Positions 49,866-61,130 of a DNA stretch of 64,000 bases are shown here, piece after piece. Each line of letters begins with the position of its first letter. The stretch's first letter is position 1. Below the pieces are notes generated by a model. It was not told the origin of the DNA, did not search any database, and saw nothing but the letters and a program-made list of their open reading frames with translations. The stretch is from Phytophthora colocasiae (Eukaryota > Oomycota > Peronosporomycetes > Peronosporales > Peronosporaceae): the NCBI GenBank assembly GCA_018806915.1, contig JAGKQI010000084.1, forward strand, positions 558,001 to 622,000. The letters are read 5' to 3'. Both the position numbers and the translations under genes were made by a program.

Positions 49866-51588
49866 ATAGTCTCGTAAAAACTGCCGCTGTACTTCAGGTA
49901 CCGACGCACCCCACTTCGGTATGGCTGTGCATCCGGCACAAGCTGTACTTCGAGTGAATCAACATCCGCAGGTTCGTCATGACCCAATCGCAGTCGAAAT
50001 ACATCCGAGTAGCTGATCACCAGGTCCCGCAGTCGGTCAGCCGATTGCATGTCAAATCCTGCTTCCATAGCTTCGTCTACAAGACGGTGTAGCACATCCA
50101 CTACGTCGTTCTCCATTGATGAACCCAAAACTTCAACGTCGTCCACTGGGATATCATCTGCTTCAACGTCGGCCTCCCCGACGTGCTGCTGGGCCAACTG
50201 CTCGAAAATCCCATCGAGGTCAACACCGATAGACTGTAGCGTAGCCTTTCCCAACAGTAATTCCTCTTCTGGTGCGTCTAAAACCAAACACTCAATGTTG
50301 GTCAAGGCCAGTAGACCGGCGGCAGTCACGATCTGGAGGTCCAAATGGACCTTCTCACGACAGACCATTGTTGTACCACCTGCAGCAACCACCGTGGCCG
50401 GAGGCTCAACCCGTTCAATTGGTAGACCCGGGACCAGGGCACGTAGTTCGTCCAGTACTGGTCGGCCTATTATGTTTGCATCCGACCCTGTGTCGGGGCA
50501 AAACAGCACGCCCAATACTCCGTTGATCGTTGCGCTCCTGAAGGTCGGTTCGTCATCTGCAGTGATGCGCTTGACACGCTCAGGTTGGCGCTCACGCCGC
50601 TCCCGTAACGTCTTTGCCACCTCGGCCTTTTTCTCTGCAGTGGCTGTCGGGCAATCGCGAGCCCAGTGAGGCCCCTTGCACACCAGGCACCCGTCACGGG
50701 GAGGCTTCCGGGGTGCAGATACACTTCGACCACCACCTTGGACACTTGGTGGCTTGGTCAGCTGCTTGCCAGTTTGGCTGTGCACTTTACTCGCTGCACT
50801 GCCATCCTCCTTTGGACGCAGAGTCGAGTTCTGCTTCATCTCGCTCTGCATTAAATGGTACTGTTGTTGGCGAGTCGCTCGCTCAATCATCAAGTCGTGA
50901 AGCACGAGGTCATTCGCCTTCGCCTCACGATGGGTGAGCTCGACCATCCTAGTCAAGTCAACCTTTAAAATCTCGGGGGTCACATGATTCAGTAGCAGCT
51001 TGCACTTCATCTTCATTCGCTGTCGACCCCCTTCACCGACGGCTGGTCCACGGCCCAACATACTGGTTAGACCATTGTCCTCGACCAACCGATCAAAAGC
51101 GATGAAGTACTTTGCGATCCGGGCCTCGACATCAACCTCATTCAGGTCCATCTTCAGCTCACGTGCAAAGAGCCTAGACACGTCCGGCACCTGGTCGTTC
51201 ACCATTCTTCCAATCTTTCGCTTCATCTCGTTGAGAAGCATAGCATCGGTCACTCTATCCACCTCCTGCTTGAGTATATAGTGAGCTACATGCTCCAGTA
51301 CCCTAGCGTTTAAAGACGTTCGGATACTCCTGACCACGAATTCTGGGACTTCGCCCGTGGTCAAGCATCGCTCAGCAATCTGGGTCTCGTACTGCTTGCG
51401 CTGACGGATTAACGTAGTGATAGCAGCTTGGCTCCACACGGCCAGTTCCGGTGCCGCCACCAGTGGTGGCCCACCACCTCGAAGATTGGCTGAGGCACGG
51501 TCATCTTGGCGTCGCCTTCGTCGTCGTACTCGTAGTCGGCCATGCCAGGCATTGCGATGCTTGTTCTTGGTTTCGTCAAAGAATTCTT
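49838..51588 (-). CDS. Gypsy-2 Gag and protease
   Basis: Gag capsid-like region (TTLIRQRKQYETQIAERCLT onward), a CCHC knuckle (CLVCKGPHWARDC), then the protease LFCPDTGSDANIIGRPVL (D-T-G). The C-terminal spacer (DVFRLRLGHDEPADVDSLEV) is the conserved lead into Gypsy RT. The frame is open back into the 5' LTR; the likely natural Met is MPGMADYEYDDEG near 51550, in an adjacent frame, so an indel occurs near 51490. Confidence 0.88.
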
Positions 51589-51895
51589 TATGACGTATTG
51601 CGCGCTTGAATGAAGAATGCGAAGTGAGTTCATTTAGACAAGTTCCCTTTCCTAGTTCTACTTGCTTCACAGGGGAGGTGTGCTCTTGAGCAGCACACCT
51701 CCATCCCCGCAGCACCAGTCGTTGCTGCTCGATTATGAAATGCCGTGTTGACGCGGCATGTATATGTAGTTGCAGTGATGATGTGGTCGTCCAGATGTCG
51801 GTTGTTGGTGTCGGTAGGTTGGCGTCGTCGTCGTCGGCGCCGGCGACAGCAGCGCGGTCGTCATGCGTCGCAGTCGCCTGGTACAATACTCCACA
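51589..51895 (-). repeat. Gypsy-2 5' LTR
   Basis: 307 bp, near-identical to 46569-46875. CCACT follows at 51896-51900. Confidence 0.88.
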
Positions 51896-51964
51896 CCACT
51901 CAGCGGCAAGAGGATGATGGCATCGAAGTTCCTATCAAGCATCCGTCGACAAGATTCACGCTTC

Positions 51965-52320
51965 TTAAATACATTACCAATGGAAACCGGAGCAGCTTCT
52001 AGAGGCTGACATCCATGTCCAGGCCCAACGCTAACGTACTCTCCGCTAGAAACATCCAACACTGGAGTGGTAGAGCAGTCACCAAACACTTGTACAGCCA
52101 TTGGTAGTCAACTGGGGTCGAATTGATTAAGAGAAAGAAGACCGTAGAGACAACGGAACCCGACGGAGCTGCCATGATCATGGGGAAGACAAACGTCAAT
52201 AAATGACCCAAATACACGTCGGAGAGGATGGAGAGCGAAACGCCGAGCCAAAACAACAGAAAGTTGGAGAAGGATGTGAAGCCAGACGATGAAATTATCG
52301 GACTTCTCGTTTTGCTAACT
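51965..52320 (-). pseudogene. ABCG/PDR transporter fragment
   Basis: Minus-strand reading SSGFTSFSNFLLFWLGVSLS, DVYLGHLLTFVFPMIMAAP, STVFFLLINSTPVDYQWLYK, then in the next frame VFGDCSTTPVLDVSSGEYVS VGPGHGCQPLEAAPVSIGN. The LVFGDC, GCQP and P-V-[TS]-[VI]-G sequence is the extracellular C-terminal region of oomycete PDR-type ABCG drug/lipid exporters. A deletion plus frameshift near 52090 removes the usual loop. The remaining end lies in inverse orientation at 52562. Confidence 0.75.
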
Positions 52321-52561
52321 AAAACTTAAGATATCAAAACTGGAAATCCCTTGATCAATTCGCTATTACGTACGAGGAATCCAAATTGGATGTTCAGGAG
52401 GAGGTAGAACTTCAGCAGTCGGGGGTTCGAAACCAAGTTGTCGAAGGATTTCGACGACTACGGCCCAATCTTTTCCGCATGAGAGTGGATGAATTGACAA
52501 TGTTTGCGGAAGGAACCTAGCACCGCTTGTGTGCTTGGTCTCTCTACTCGCGTTTCACGAG

Positions 52562-52693
52562 CTGCTGGAGGACGTCTACAACATGAAACAAGATGATATC
52601 GCGAGGAACTTTGAAGCACTGCTGGTCTTTATTGTAGTGTTCCGTGTACTAGCGCTGCTTGCACTCCATTTCCTCAATCATCAGAAACGCTAG
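52562..52693 (+). pseudogene. ABCG/PDR transporter C-terminal end, inverted
   Basis: Plus-strand reading VYNMKQDDIARNFEALLVFI VVFRVLALLALHFLNHQKR then stop. This is the last TM and conserved end (FRVLALLAL...NHQKR) of oomycete PDR transporters. It probably continues the fragment at 51965, but on the other strand, which implies a local inversion. Confidence 0.75.
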
Positions 52694-52698
52694 TTTTC

Positions 52699-53338
52699 CT
52701 AAGAATGAACGCCAACCTTACCGGTGATTAAGCTTTGTAGTGTCTGTAGTTGCTGTTTCCATTGATCAATTTCCAGCGATTGTCGAGCCATCTCGCTCTT
52801 CATCTCGTCCACCACAGTAGCCGGGTATATTTTCTCTTGTTTTGATTTCTCCCATAGAAATCCAATAGCGTCCTCCTGCACAGCACAAACCTGCTGAAAC
52901 TGCTTAACATCTCGATTGAAGCGAACCATCCCTTGTAAAACTCCATTCCACCGTGTATTACGTGAGGTTTTGCCTAGCTTCCGTCCATTTTGCAAGATCT
53001 CTTCTCGATCCTGAAAGCGTTTCCAGATTTCCAGTTTGTTGCCGTGGGAAAGAGAATTATCAGCAACACTTTGATCCTGGAGCTCAATAGGAGCTGGTGG
53101 TGGGAAAGCTATTGCCCCAGTGACTAGAAACTCGCCCAAAGTTTCTTCACGACCTTCGAGTATCGCGTGTTGACAGTGTGGGTAGAAGCGGTGAAGTCTT
53201 CGTGTCTTCTTCCTGACATTGTGAGCCCTCCATCGTTACTGAAGGGAAAAACGTAGCTAACAAACGTTCCATTTGGCCACCGCTACGTGCTACCTCCAGT
53301 ACAATGGGGTTCCCGTCAAAAGCGAGAAATTCCAACAT
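52699..53338 (-). pseudogene. Unknown protein with coiled-coil end, one frameshift
   Basis: From the ATG at 53338 one frame reads MLEFLAFDGNPIVLEVARSG GQMERLLATFFPS, then the reading continues in another frame from about 53220 (RFYPHCQHAILEGREETLGE, then FLVTGAIAFPPPAPIELQDQ) to the stop at 52699, ending in a Gln-rich helix (SLEIDQWKQQLQTLQSLI). The gap between frames is too short for a normal intron. I do not recognise the family. The Copia-2 LTR starts 15 bp above the Met, so the 5' region may be destroyed. Confidence 0.4.
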
Positions 53339-53352
53339 TGATAGCTGAAGGC

Positions 53353-53590
53353 TGTTGAGGTTTCACAGCTACACCATGCTCTCTATAAACTAATAATGAA
53401 GAGACACGGCACTTTTGACTCTAATAAATAATGTACCATAATGTCTAGCGGCAATTCTAGACTACGTTTCTGAATGCCGCATACTATTTTCTAGTGAGTA
53501 GCTATCTACTTTCTTAAACATTAATCTTACTTCTTCTTTTTCTCTTTTCTACCCGGATTCCTTCTACTCGCGCCCAAGTTCCCCGCAACA
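53353..53590 (+). repeat. Copia-2 5' LTR (inferred)
   Basis: 238 bp with inverted ends TGTTG...CAACA, a TATA-like CTATAAAC near 53383, and a half-tRNA initiator-Met primer site (GGTCATGAGCCC, 53591-53602) directly after. No second LTR is found in the window, so the boundaries are inferred from these three marks. Confidence 0.7.
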
Positions 53591-53594
53591 GGTC

Positions 53595-54705
53595 ATGAGC
53601 CCTCAGCAAGCCTCAAGTGACGACTTCCCCCGACTCTCTGGTGCTAAGAATTTTGACGTCTGGAAGGCCCGAGTCAGTGCATCACTCGATGGCAAGCATC
53701 TGCTCGGTTTCGTCACCAAGAAGGATTACAATGGGGTCAAGACGAAGATGAAGACTCCGACGACGACCTGACTGAGCCGACAGCGACGAAGCTGCCTCCA
53801 AGCCAAGTTCTCCGGCTGGAATGGATTCGGATGAGGTCGACTTCGAGGACAGCTCGGATGAGCTGCAGCCCAGCGACGACGATGACACGCCGTCATCCAA
53901 GAAAACGAAGCGTGCTGCTCCCCATCGTTCGCCCGTTTGCGGGATCGCAAACAAGTCAAGCGACGCAAGCTACCCCACAGTCTGCTCGACACCTTCGTCG
54001 TGGAAGCGCAAACCAAGGCTTTCCTGATGAAGACGATGGATGATACTCATATCCGTCTTGTCAAGAACCTGACAACGGCCTTCGACATCTTTCAGGCCAT
54101 CTGTACCAAGTACGAGCGTGCGGCCTTTCATGGCGACCCCTACTTCATCCAGCATTTACTTATGGAGATCAAGTTTGAAGAAGGCGGTGATTTGACCAGC
54201 TTCTTTCTTGAGCTGGAAAACGCGATGAAAGCCACGTCTGAGCAACCGAGTCTCCTTTGACTGATGGACAGAAGCCATTATACCTGTTCCACTCAACGTC
54301 AAAGACTTGGAAGGACGATCTCCGAGTTTGGAAAGGTGTGCGGAAGTATATCCGATGAGTATTGAGACCAAGGTTCGTGAAATCCAAGCTTAAGAACGTT
54401 ACAGCCGCATCAAAGGGACACCTGAGAGTCAATCAACTCAGGCTGAACAGGCCCTCATCGCTCCTTCTCAGTTGTCTGCTCAAGCATCTGTCCCCGTTGA
54501 TATCTGCAGATACTGTCAGAAACCACGTCACAACATCCGTCAGTGCCGTGCTCTGCAGAAGGACTTACGCGATGAATGTGTCAAGGCCGGCACTGTTCTC
54601 CCTGCCAACTTCGAGTTACGAGGTCCCAACAACTACCGGTCGCATCCTTACCACCACAACAACAACAACCAAGGGCGATCTGGACGTGGAGGTGGATCAT
54701 GGTAA
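53595..54705 (+). pseudogene. Copia-2 Gag, frameshifted
   Basis: Starts MSPQQASSDDFPRLSGAKNF DVWKARV at 53595 (overlapping the primer site). Other frames carry an acidic insert (MDSDEVDFEDSSDELQPSDD), TKAFLMKTMDDTHIRLVKNL and FDIFQAICTKYERAAFHGDP, then the knuckle CRYCQKPRHNIRQC at about 54510. Asn-rich and Gly-rich tracts follow. Confidence 0.75.
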
Positions 54706-54869
54706 CAAAGTGGTCGTTGTGGTCGTGGTGGTGGACGTGGCCGTGGTAACTACGGAGGAAATCGCAACAACGGCAACAACAACGGCAACACCAACGGCAA
54801 ACACACCACCCCCAACAACAAATCCGCGCCGCGATGAAGGTGGATACGATCAGTCATGCCGCAAAGATA

Positions 54870-55758
54870 CCCTGATTGCAGTTGTGTCGAATGTGCACAC
54901 GGCTGCATCCGCTATCAGTCTCACGGCGCAACCTAGCCAGGACTTTGATTCCAGCTGGACGATTGACTCAGGTTGCAGCAGTCAAGTCACTCAACACGAG
55001 GAATGGTTCAAGACTAAAACACGTGGAAGCGGAGGCATCACTCGGTGGAAAATCACAGGTCCCCATCGAAGCTATTGGTACTGTTGAACTTCAGATCACC
55101 GCCTCCAAGGGCCAACCGCGGACGCTTACGCTTCACAATGTCCCCTTGCGCCGAAACTACAGTACAACCTGCTGTCGGTCGCTGCTGCTGTCGACAATTA
55201 CTTCCGTTTTGGCTTCAAATTTACTATGTGTACTGTCCAAACAAACCACCGCTTCTCGATCAAGGCGATGAAATCCGCAACATCGAAGCTCTATCAATTC
55301 GAAGCCTCTCCACTGCCGAAGCTCACGTGGCTACCACAGGTAAACCAACCCGGCTCATGCTACTACACAAACGTCTTGGTCACCCTAACATCCGTGTTTT
55401 GCAGGCACTCACTAAAGCCCAAGCTCTTCATGGACTGGATGCTCCAGCTGTAGTTAGACCAGATTCTTTCTTTTGCACAGCATGTACTTACGCGAAGTCA
55501 CACCGCGCTCCTTTCCCATCCAATAGACATGTTGAACGCTATACTAACCCCTTACCTAAAGTTCACTCTGATATTTGTGGCCCTCTTCCCACCCCTAGCC
55601 TTGGCGGCTGCCGCTACTTCATCGTATTCATTGATGACTTCTGTCGCTACATGTTTACCTATCCGATGAAGGCACGTAGTGAACTCTACTCATGCTACAA
55701 AGACTTTTGCATGAAAGCTTTGAATATATTCCGAAGTGATGTTCATACTCTTAAATAA
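54870..55758 (+). pseudogene. Copia-2 protease and integrase start
   Basis: Protease motif SWTIDSGCSSQVTQ near 54955, GAG-pre-integrase LLHKRLGHPNIRVLQALTKA ... CTACTYAKSHRAPFPS, then integrase VHSDICGPLPTPSLGGCRYF IVFIDDFCRY. A frame change lies near 55060. The rest of integrase is missing. Confidence 0.82.
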
Positions 55759-55997
55759 CCAGATGTGGATATCCAGTCATCTGATACGCCTCGGATCTGG
55801 GTATCACAGGTCGCCCCCTGTCGCTTGCTTCGGCTCTCTGCGCTTCGTGGCTGCAATCATCTTTCCGGAAAATCTTCTTATCCACTTTACCACATCCGCC
55901 CCCAGCACTCAAGTTGAGCTTGTGCAGCTCACTTCGAGCTCATTCCTGAATTCTTCGCCCAAGACACCGAACACCCGGGTTCTCCTCTTCCTAGCAA

Positions 55998-57103
55998 TGT
56001 CAACTCCACCGCCGTCCGGTCACGGGGAATCTCCACCACCTTCGCCGCCTCGCTCCCCCTCGACACCACGGACTCCTGCGAGCGAGCGTTCGTTCCGATC
56101 GGCCCGATCCGCCGCCTCACGCTTCTCCACCCCCGGTGCGAGTCCCGAGTTGGTTACCTTGCGGACGAGACTGGCCCATAGTCAGCGGATGCACGAGACT
56201 CTCGGACGCGATCGGGATCACTTGGATGTGACCGTCCGCCGGTTGCGATCTGAGATCGAAGACATGGAGCGCTTCCAAGACGATCAGGCGGAGGAAATTT
56301 TGCGCCTCAATGTCGAGATCACCCATCTGCGTTCGGGAGCGGGTGCCAACGCCGGCGGAACTGTGATCGCCGTGCTCCAAGATCAGCAGGACCAGCACAC
56401 CGCCGAGCAACGGGTTTCCGAATGGCGACTGGCTCGGATCCGGGAACAGCTGGAAGCCACGCTCGAGGACCTGGACCACCGACTGGCTGAGCTTCGCGAG
56501 GCGGGGGAGGCTGAGATCGAGCTCCAGGACAAGCTCCGGGACCGTGAACTTGCCGAGACGCGTCGCGATCTAGCTCTCGTTCAGCATAGCCTTGATCGTC
56601 AGCAGCGAGATGATTCGTCCTCGGGTCCGTCGGTTTCGATGCCAAAACCGGGCGGCCCGGTTGTAACTTCTGCGGAGGAAGCACGCTTGAGACTGGAACT
56701 AACCAGAGCCCAGGCCGAGTTACTCATCGCCAAGGGCGAAATCGCTTATCTAGAGCACGAGACGGAGGATCGTAAGGCTGAGTTGGCTCGGGCCGAGCTC
56801 GCCCAGGAGGACCCATCCGCATCAGGTTCGTCCGCTCCTGCCTCGGATGCCGCCGCCGATGCTGCGGCGATCTCCAGCTTGGAGCAGGATCTGGCGGGCG
56901 CCCTGGGGAATCTCGAAGTTGTTCTACATGACCGGGATCAACTCTCCGTCAAGTACCGCGCGACGGTCACCCAGCGTGATCGGGCTGTCGCCGATCGGGA
57001 CCAAGGTCGCCTCGCACGGAAACAGGCAGTGCAAGATCTTCATCGGATTACGGCTGATCGAGATCAGATCCAAGCCCGTTTGAACTCTGTCTCCCAGGAT
57101 TAA
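55998..57103 (+). CDS. Coiled-coil Gag-like protein of a Gypsy-type element
   Basis: 368 residues from the ATG at 55998: a Pro/Ser-rich head (MSTPPPSGHGESPPPSPPRS) and long heptad-like coiled coils rich in Arg, Glu, Leu (TLRTRLAHSQRMHETLGRDR, EDLDHRLAELREAGEAEIEL, DHLDVTVRRLRSEI). There is no zinc knuckle. Similar coiled-coil proteins occur at the 5' side of oomycete retroelements, which is why I infer Gag; the element ends here are unresolved. The frame is unusually intact. It could also be a domesticated gene. Confidence 0.45.
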
Positions 57104-58609
57104 CAAGGCCCGGGCCACCGAGATCAACGTCGACAATTGGGCGGTGGAATCTTCGGCGTGATGTGTGGTGAAGCACGAATAAGAAATCCGAGAAAAGGCA
57201 ACGTCAGCCCCAGAGAGAGTCGGATCAAGCGACAGGGGCCTCTGGCGTAGCAAGATGTCAGTTGATGACCCCAGATTGCGCGAACGATGGCTGACGAATG
57301 GATCCAGATCGATGTTCGTCTCGATCTCGCCAGCGATGATGGATGTCTTGGTCGAGTGAGACTAAGTGATTGGAGAACCCCGCCGCACGGTCCCGCGTAG
57401 CGGCTCAAGGTCGGAGGAGAAAAGGCGCCTTGCCTGAGATCACATGAGAAGGAGATCAAGGCAGCAGAGGATCGGGACCGGTGCGATCTATGGTGGGCCG
57501 GTGACAACACAACCGTGAGATGCTGCCGAGGGGACATGATGGCAGCATTGGTCGCATGGGGAGCGGTGGTCAAGTCCAGGAAGATCAAGACCTGGAATGT
57601 CGACGACACAGGCACGCGAGATCAAGTATGAAGGTTGCTGATCGAGATCATTGTTCAAGACGGTGAACCAAGATCGATGATTGAGATGGTTGATCGAGAT
57701 CGGTTGATAAGCAGATCGGCAGATCGCGATCAGGGTTTAGGTGAGATCGAGATCGAAGATCGGAGGGGCAGCTGTGTAGCCGGATGTCAGGTGATCGTAG
57801 GATAGCGGATGAGGATGGGACTAGTAGACATAGGAATAATCATAAACAGAATCGAATTTGCTCTGGACATCACAAGTGCCTTCGTTCAAGACCGGAACTG
57901 GGAATTACATTGGCCCCCCGGCATCAAGAAGGTAAGGAGAAGAGATCTAGCATAGAGGTTAATTCTGGATAATACATTGGCCAGTTTTACCCTATCTAGT
58001 GATCTATCCTTTACGTGCGAACTACGGATCGGAAGGAATTGGCTGCTTGGCCTGACGATCTCGTCGACTCTCAACCCATCAAGACACCCGCTATAGGAAG
58101 CGGCAAGCATCGTAAAGGAAGGGATCAGATCCCCTACATTGGACCTTTGGAAGACCTGGATCGAAGACCAGGCGACCGGATCAAGGCTCGAGAACTCGCC
58201 TGTGACCCGGATCAACCCCTCCGAGGTAGAGTGAAGTATTCCCACGCTATCTCACCACCCCTGCGTCACCCAAGACATTCTCCTCATCCCAAGACATCTT
58301 CAGAAGTTACCTGGAAGAGCGTAACCCGCCTACCGACGGGTACACAAGGTGAACACTACACGCAACAAGATCACGGATCATCGGGGGACCCCCTCCGTCA
58401 GTCGGTGTCTGGGCGCAAGTGGCGATCGCGATCGGCCTCAACCAGATTTTGGCCAGATCCGCTCCTCCACAGATGCAGCTGCTATTCCGCTTCCGCGTAA
58501 TCGGCACCGCATGCTGCTGCTGGAGTTTGCATGCTGCTGCTGGAGTTGGGCCATCTCCCGATCTGCTGCTTCCTGAGCAGTACGAGCCGCGTCGCGATCC
58601 GCGAGGGCC
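57104..58609. other. Non-coding repetitive DNA with a GATC-rich stretch
   Basis: About 1.5 kb. Between about 57640 and 57770 GATC recurs more than ten times in contexts such as AGATCG and GATCGA. A 20-bp tandem (ATGCTGCTGCTGGAGTT, 58510-58550) is also present. The ORFs are shadows of this compositional bias. I infer decayed retroelement sequence. Confidence 0.4.
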
Positions 58610-59921
58610 GTGCCAAAAGATCACGAAGTGCCTCGGTCCACCGCTGTCCCTCTTCCGATGCGCAAACGTCCAGCTCGGAGCCAATCGGTTCTCCGCGTTC
58701 CCGTCCCCTCTGCCAGTGGTACCGCAGGATTAACCAAGCCCGTCCCGTCCGCGACTCTGGCTCTCCGGGCGCCAGCAGCGAGCTCTTTGGCATTGCTGGC
58801 GGAGCAGGCCTCTGGGCAAACTGAAGAGGAGGGGTCCGACACCTCGGCCCAAGATCGGATCATAGTGCCGGGGGGACAGCAAGGCTCAGATCAACCCGGC
58901 GGGGAACCACCCGCCGAGGAGCGAGAGGAGTCCAACGACGACCCCCTCCACCTGTTCGAGCTGCCGTCCGAGGATGAGGGGAGTCCTGAGCGCGGCCACG
59001 ATGCCGATCCCGAAACTGGGTCCGAGCATCCCGGAGAGGAAGTAGTATCGAAGGATGACGACGCGATGCGCATGGCCAGACAACGGTCATTCTCGTCCGC
59101 TCGACGCGAATCCGGTCATATCCCCTAAGGTAGACCCTCCGGTGACAGTGGATCCCACGGTTCCCCCGGGGACGAATCTCCAGATGAGTCGAGTTCGGCG
59201 TCGTCGGGGTCCTATCATGGCTCACCTCCGCCATCACCTCCTCCTGACGATTCCCCGCCCCATGTACTCCGACCCCCTCTGTTCCCGGTCGCCTCTTTCA
59301 TCCCGGGTTACGATCGACTGCGCAATTTCGCCGCTGGGGACGTTGAGCATTGGGACCCCAGGTGATGGGGCAGTACTCGATCGTGGGTCGGATCGCCAAC
59401 ACCTTGGCCAAGCGTTTGCTGATCCCCACTGGTTGGTTGTTCCCCTCTCGGATGCAAGCCGCGACGGCACCGACGCCGGATACTGAGTACCTCAACGGGT
59501 TGATCACGGGTCCAAACGTACTTGATTTAATGGCCCTGGAGCCATGGAATGACTATCCGAATCCAGGATCCTCACATTCGACCTCACCCTACATGAGAGA
59601 AGGAGGACGCCCCTCGCGACCGTGGTTGCCAAATACCGGGCCCTGGAGGAGAAACATCGCTAAGCGTTCTGGGAGGCCACCCACAATCTTGATATCACGT
59701 CTTCCATGCGGGCGGCGGATCTCACGCTGCAGCAGTATTATGCCGCTCGCAAATCCCGGCGTGGTCGTGTCGGGTCAGACTGGCGTCGGTTCCTCGGCTC
59801 CTTCCCTGCCATGATGCGAAATCAATGGTTTGATATCGACATTCTCCTGGATTTGTTCTTCCTCCCCCTTCCCATCCCGGTGGTGGATGTGGTCCGTGAA
59901 TATGTCGCTTCCTGCAAATAA
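58610..59921 (+). pseudogene. Decayed Gypsy-type Gag fragment
   Basis: Plus-strand frames: an acidic Ser/Glu stretch (DDPLHLFELPSEDEGSPERG), then PVASFIPGYDRLRNFAAGD, RALEEKHR, then SMRAADLTLQQYYAARKSRR GRVGSDWRRFLGSFPAMM. In-frame stops and shifts occur near 59110, 59360 and 59660. I take it for Gag of the same class as the 55998 ORF. Its end at about 59925 abuts an oppositely oriented pol fragment. Confidence 0.4.
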
Positions 59922-59924
59922 TTT

Positions 59925-60588
59925 GTCGAAGCTTCTCAATCTCCTCCGGGGCAGATCCCGGCCTTCCTACTTGTAGATCCTCGATATTGACCTCTTCAGT
60001 GGTGGAGATCTGGATTTCCGGTACTACTGCGAGGTTATCGGCCAGATCTTCAGCCGCAAAGTCGCCGCCTTCGTATAAGTGGCTCCGATCGGCGTTCCCG
60101 ATCTCTTGAGGGGATGTCGGATCTGGTTCGTTCGTTGGTGGATCACAAAGCTTGTCGCCGTTGGGCGTCAGGATCGAGGTATCCCCCAACCGGGGGGCGT
60201 CATCAGCGTCGTATACGGGCTTGATCTCGATTTTAAAATCTGGAATTTTCGCTTTCACCTCGATCTTCTCTTCACGTGTCTGGTCAGGGGCCTAATCGCG
60301 CCAGCTCCTATCCGTCCCACCGCCCCCAGCGGCCCTATCGGGACTGATCGTGATTGACGGAGTGGTCATGAGATCGTGTTTGGGTTCGAAGAACGCGACC
60401 TTGACTTCGGTCGCATTTGTTGGTCGGGCTGGTGATCGATCTTCTAAAATCAATGTGGGCGCAGGATCGAGGCCGATCTTGGTAGTTTTGCCTTGACTGT
60501 GTATGGAACGCGGCGTAGCGTAAGCTGGTCGTTCGACTGCTGGCAAGGGGGCCTCAACAGCTTCCTGAGGTTTTGGCCTTGCATCCAC
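59925..60588 (-). pseudogene. Gypsy-type pol N-terminal spacer fragment
   Basis: Minus-strand reading MDARPKPQEAVEAPLPAVER ... then DFKIEIKPVYDADDAPRLGD, PQEIGNADRSHLYEGGDFAA, EDLQVGRPGSAPEEIEKLRQ II. This acidic spacer leads directly into RT in oomycete Gypsy polyproteins as I recall them. It is cut at about 59925, just before RT. A stop lies near 60292. Confidence 0.6.
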
Positions 60589-61130
60589 TGTTGCTTCCAG
60601 AGTCAGATTCTGCCATTCTATGTAACGCCGGTGACATGCGGTTAATTACGATTTTTTGAGTGGAATGCGGACGTTACGCTGTGATGTGATTGGATATACA
60701 CTGGATTGTGGGAGAAAGGGAGATGTGGGACGAGGTTTGTCTCGTGCGACAATATGATGGATCTGTGGAAGAAAACTGCTGTATATTCATATAACCTTCA
60801 CCTGTACTGCAAAGGGGCTTAAGAGATCAGAAGTGCTACTCGGAAAAGTGCACAAACTCCGAGAGACAACAACACTCAGTCTAATCACCGGACTTTCCCC
60901 GACGATGAGTGCCAAAGGTTGGCAAAAAGTCTCTCAGAAGAAAGTATCTCTGAGAGACCTCATCCCGTTGCCGTCCTGTGTGACGATGATGGTTCAAGGA
61001 TTGTAGTTATACCCACAGATACCAAGTATCGCGCACCGGACGTAGCGCACCCCGCGCATATCCCAATTGGACTTCGTGCGTTGCAGCATACGTGCTCCAC
61101 ACCCTGATAACACCCATGGATTTCTGGTAT
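60589..61130. other. Non-coding region upstream of minisatellite
   Basis: About 540 bp. A plus-strand frame from about 60885 to 61107 (DDECQRLAKSLSEES, then PHPVAVLCDDDGSRIVVIPT) has coding-like character but no start or known motif; possibly a retroelement remnant. Confidence 0.3.

Larger units (their letters stand above)
46569..51895 (-). mobile_element. Gypsy-2 LTR retrotransposon (5.3 kb)
   Basis: Minus-strand element with 307-bp LTRs (46569-46875 and 51589-51895), one difference seen (A/G in the run near 46651), flanked by CCACT. LTRs read TGTGGAG...CGTCATA on the coding strand, so the 3' terminus is not the usual CA. Order is gag, protease, RT, RNase H, integrase, chromodomain. A single in-frame stop separates RT from the thumb/RNase H frame, and short shifts lie around the integrase. 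It is almost complete. Confidence 0.9.
53353..55758 (+). mobile_element. Copia-2 retrotransposon, 3'-truncated
   Basis: Plus-strand Copia element: LTR, primer site, gag, protease and the start of integrase. It stops abruptly around 55758 within integrase (the last readable piece is FCMKALNIFRSDVHTLK), with no RT, RNase H or 3' LTR. The sequence after 55770 belongs to a different repeat. Several shifts break gag. Confidence 0.85.

Noticed and set aside
53230..53260. Short intron in the 52699-53338 gene
   Set aside because: The GT-AG interval would be about 30 bp, below any intron in this window (57-75 bp); a frameshift is simpler.
59722..60258. 178-codon minus-strand ORF as one gene
   Set aside because: Its second half is the antisense of a Gag remnant; the ORF is a chance fusion at a rearrangement junction.
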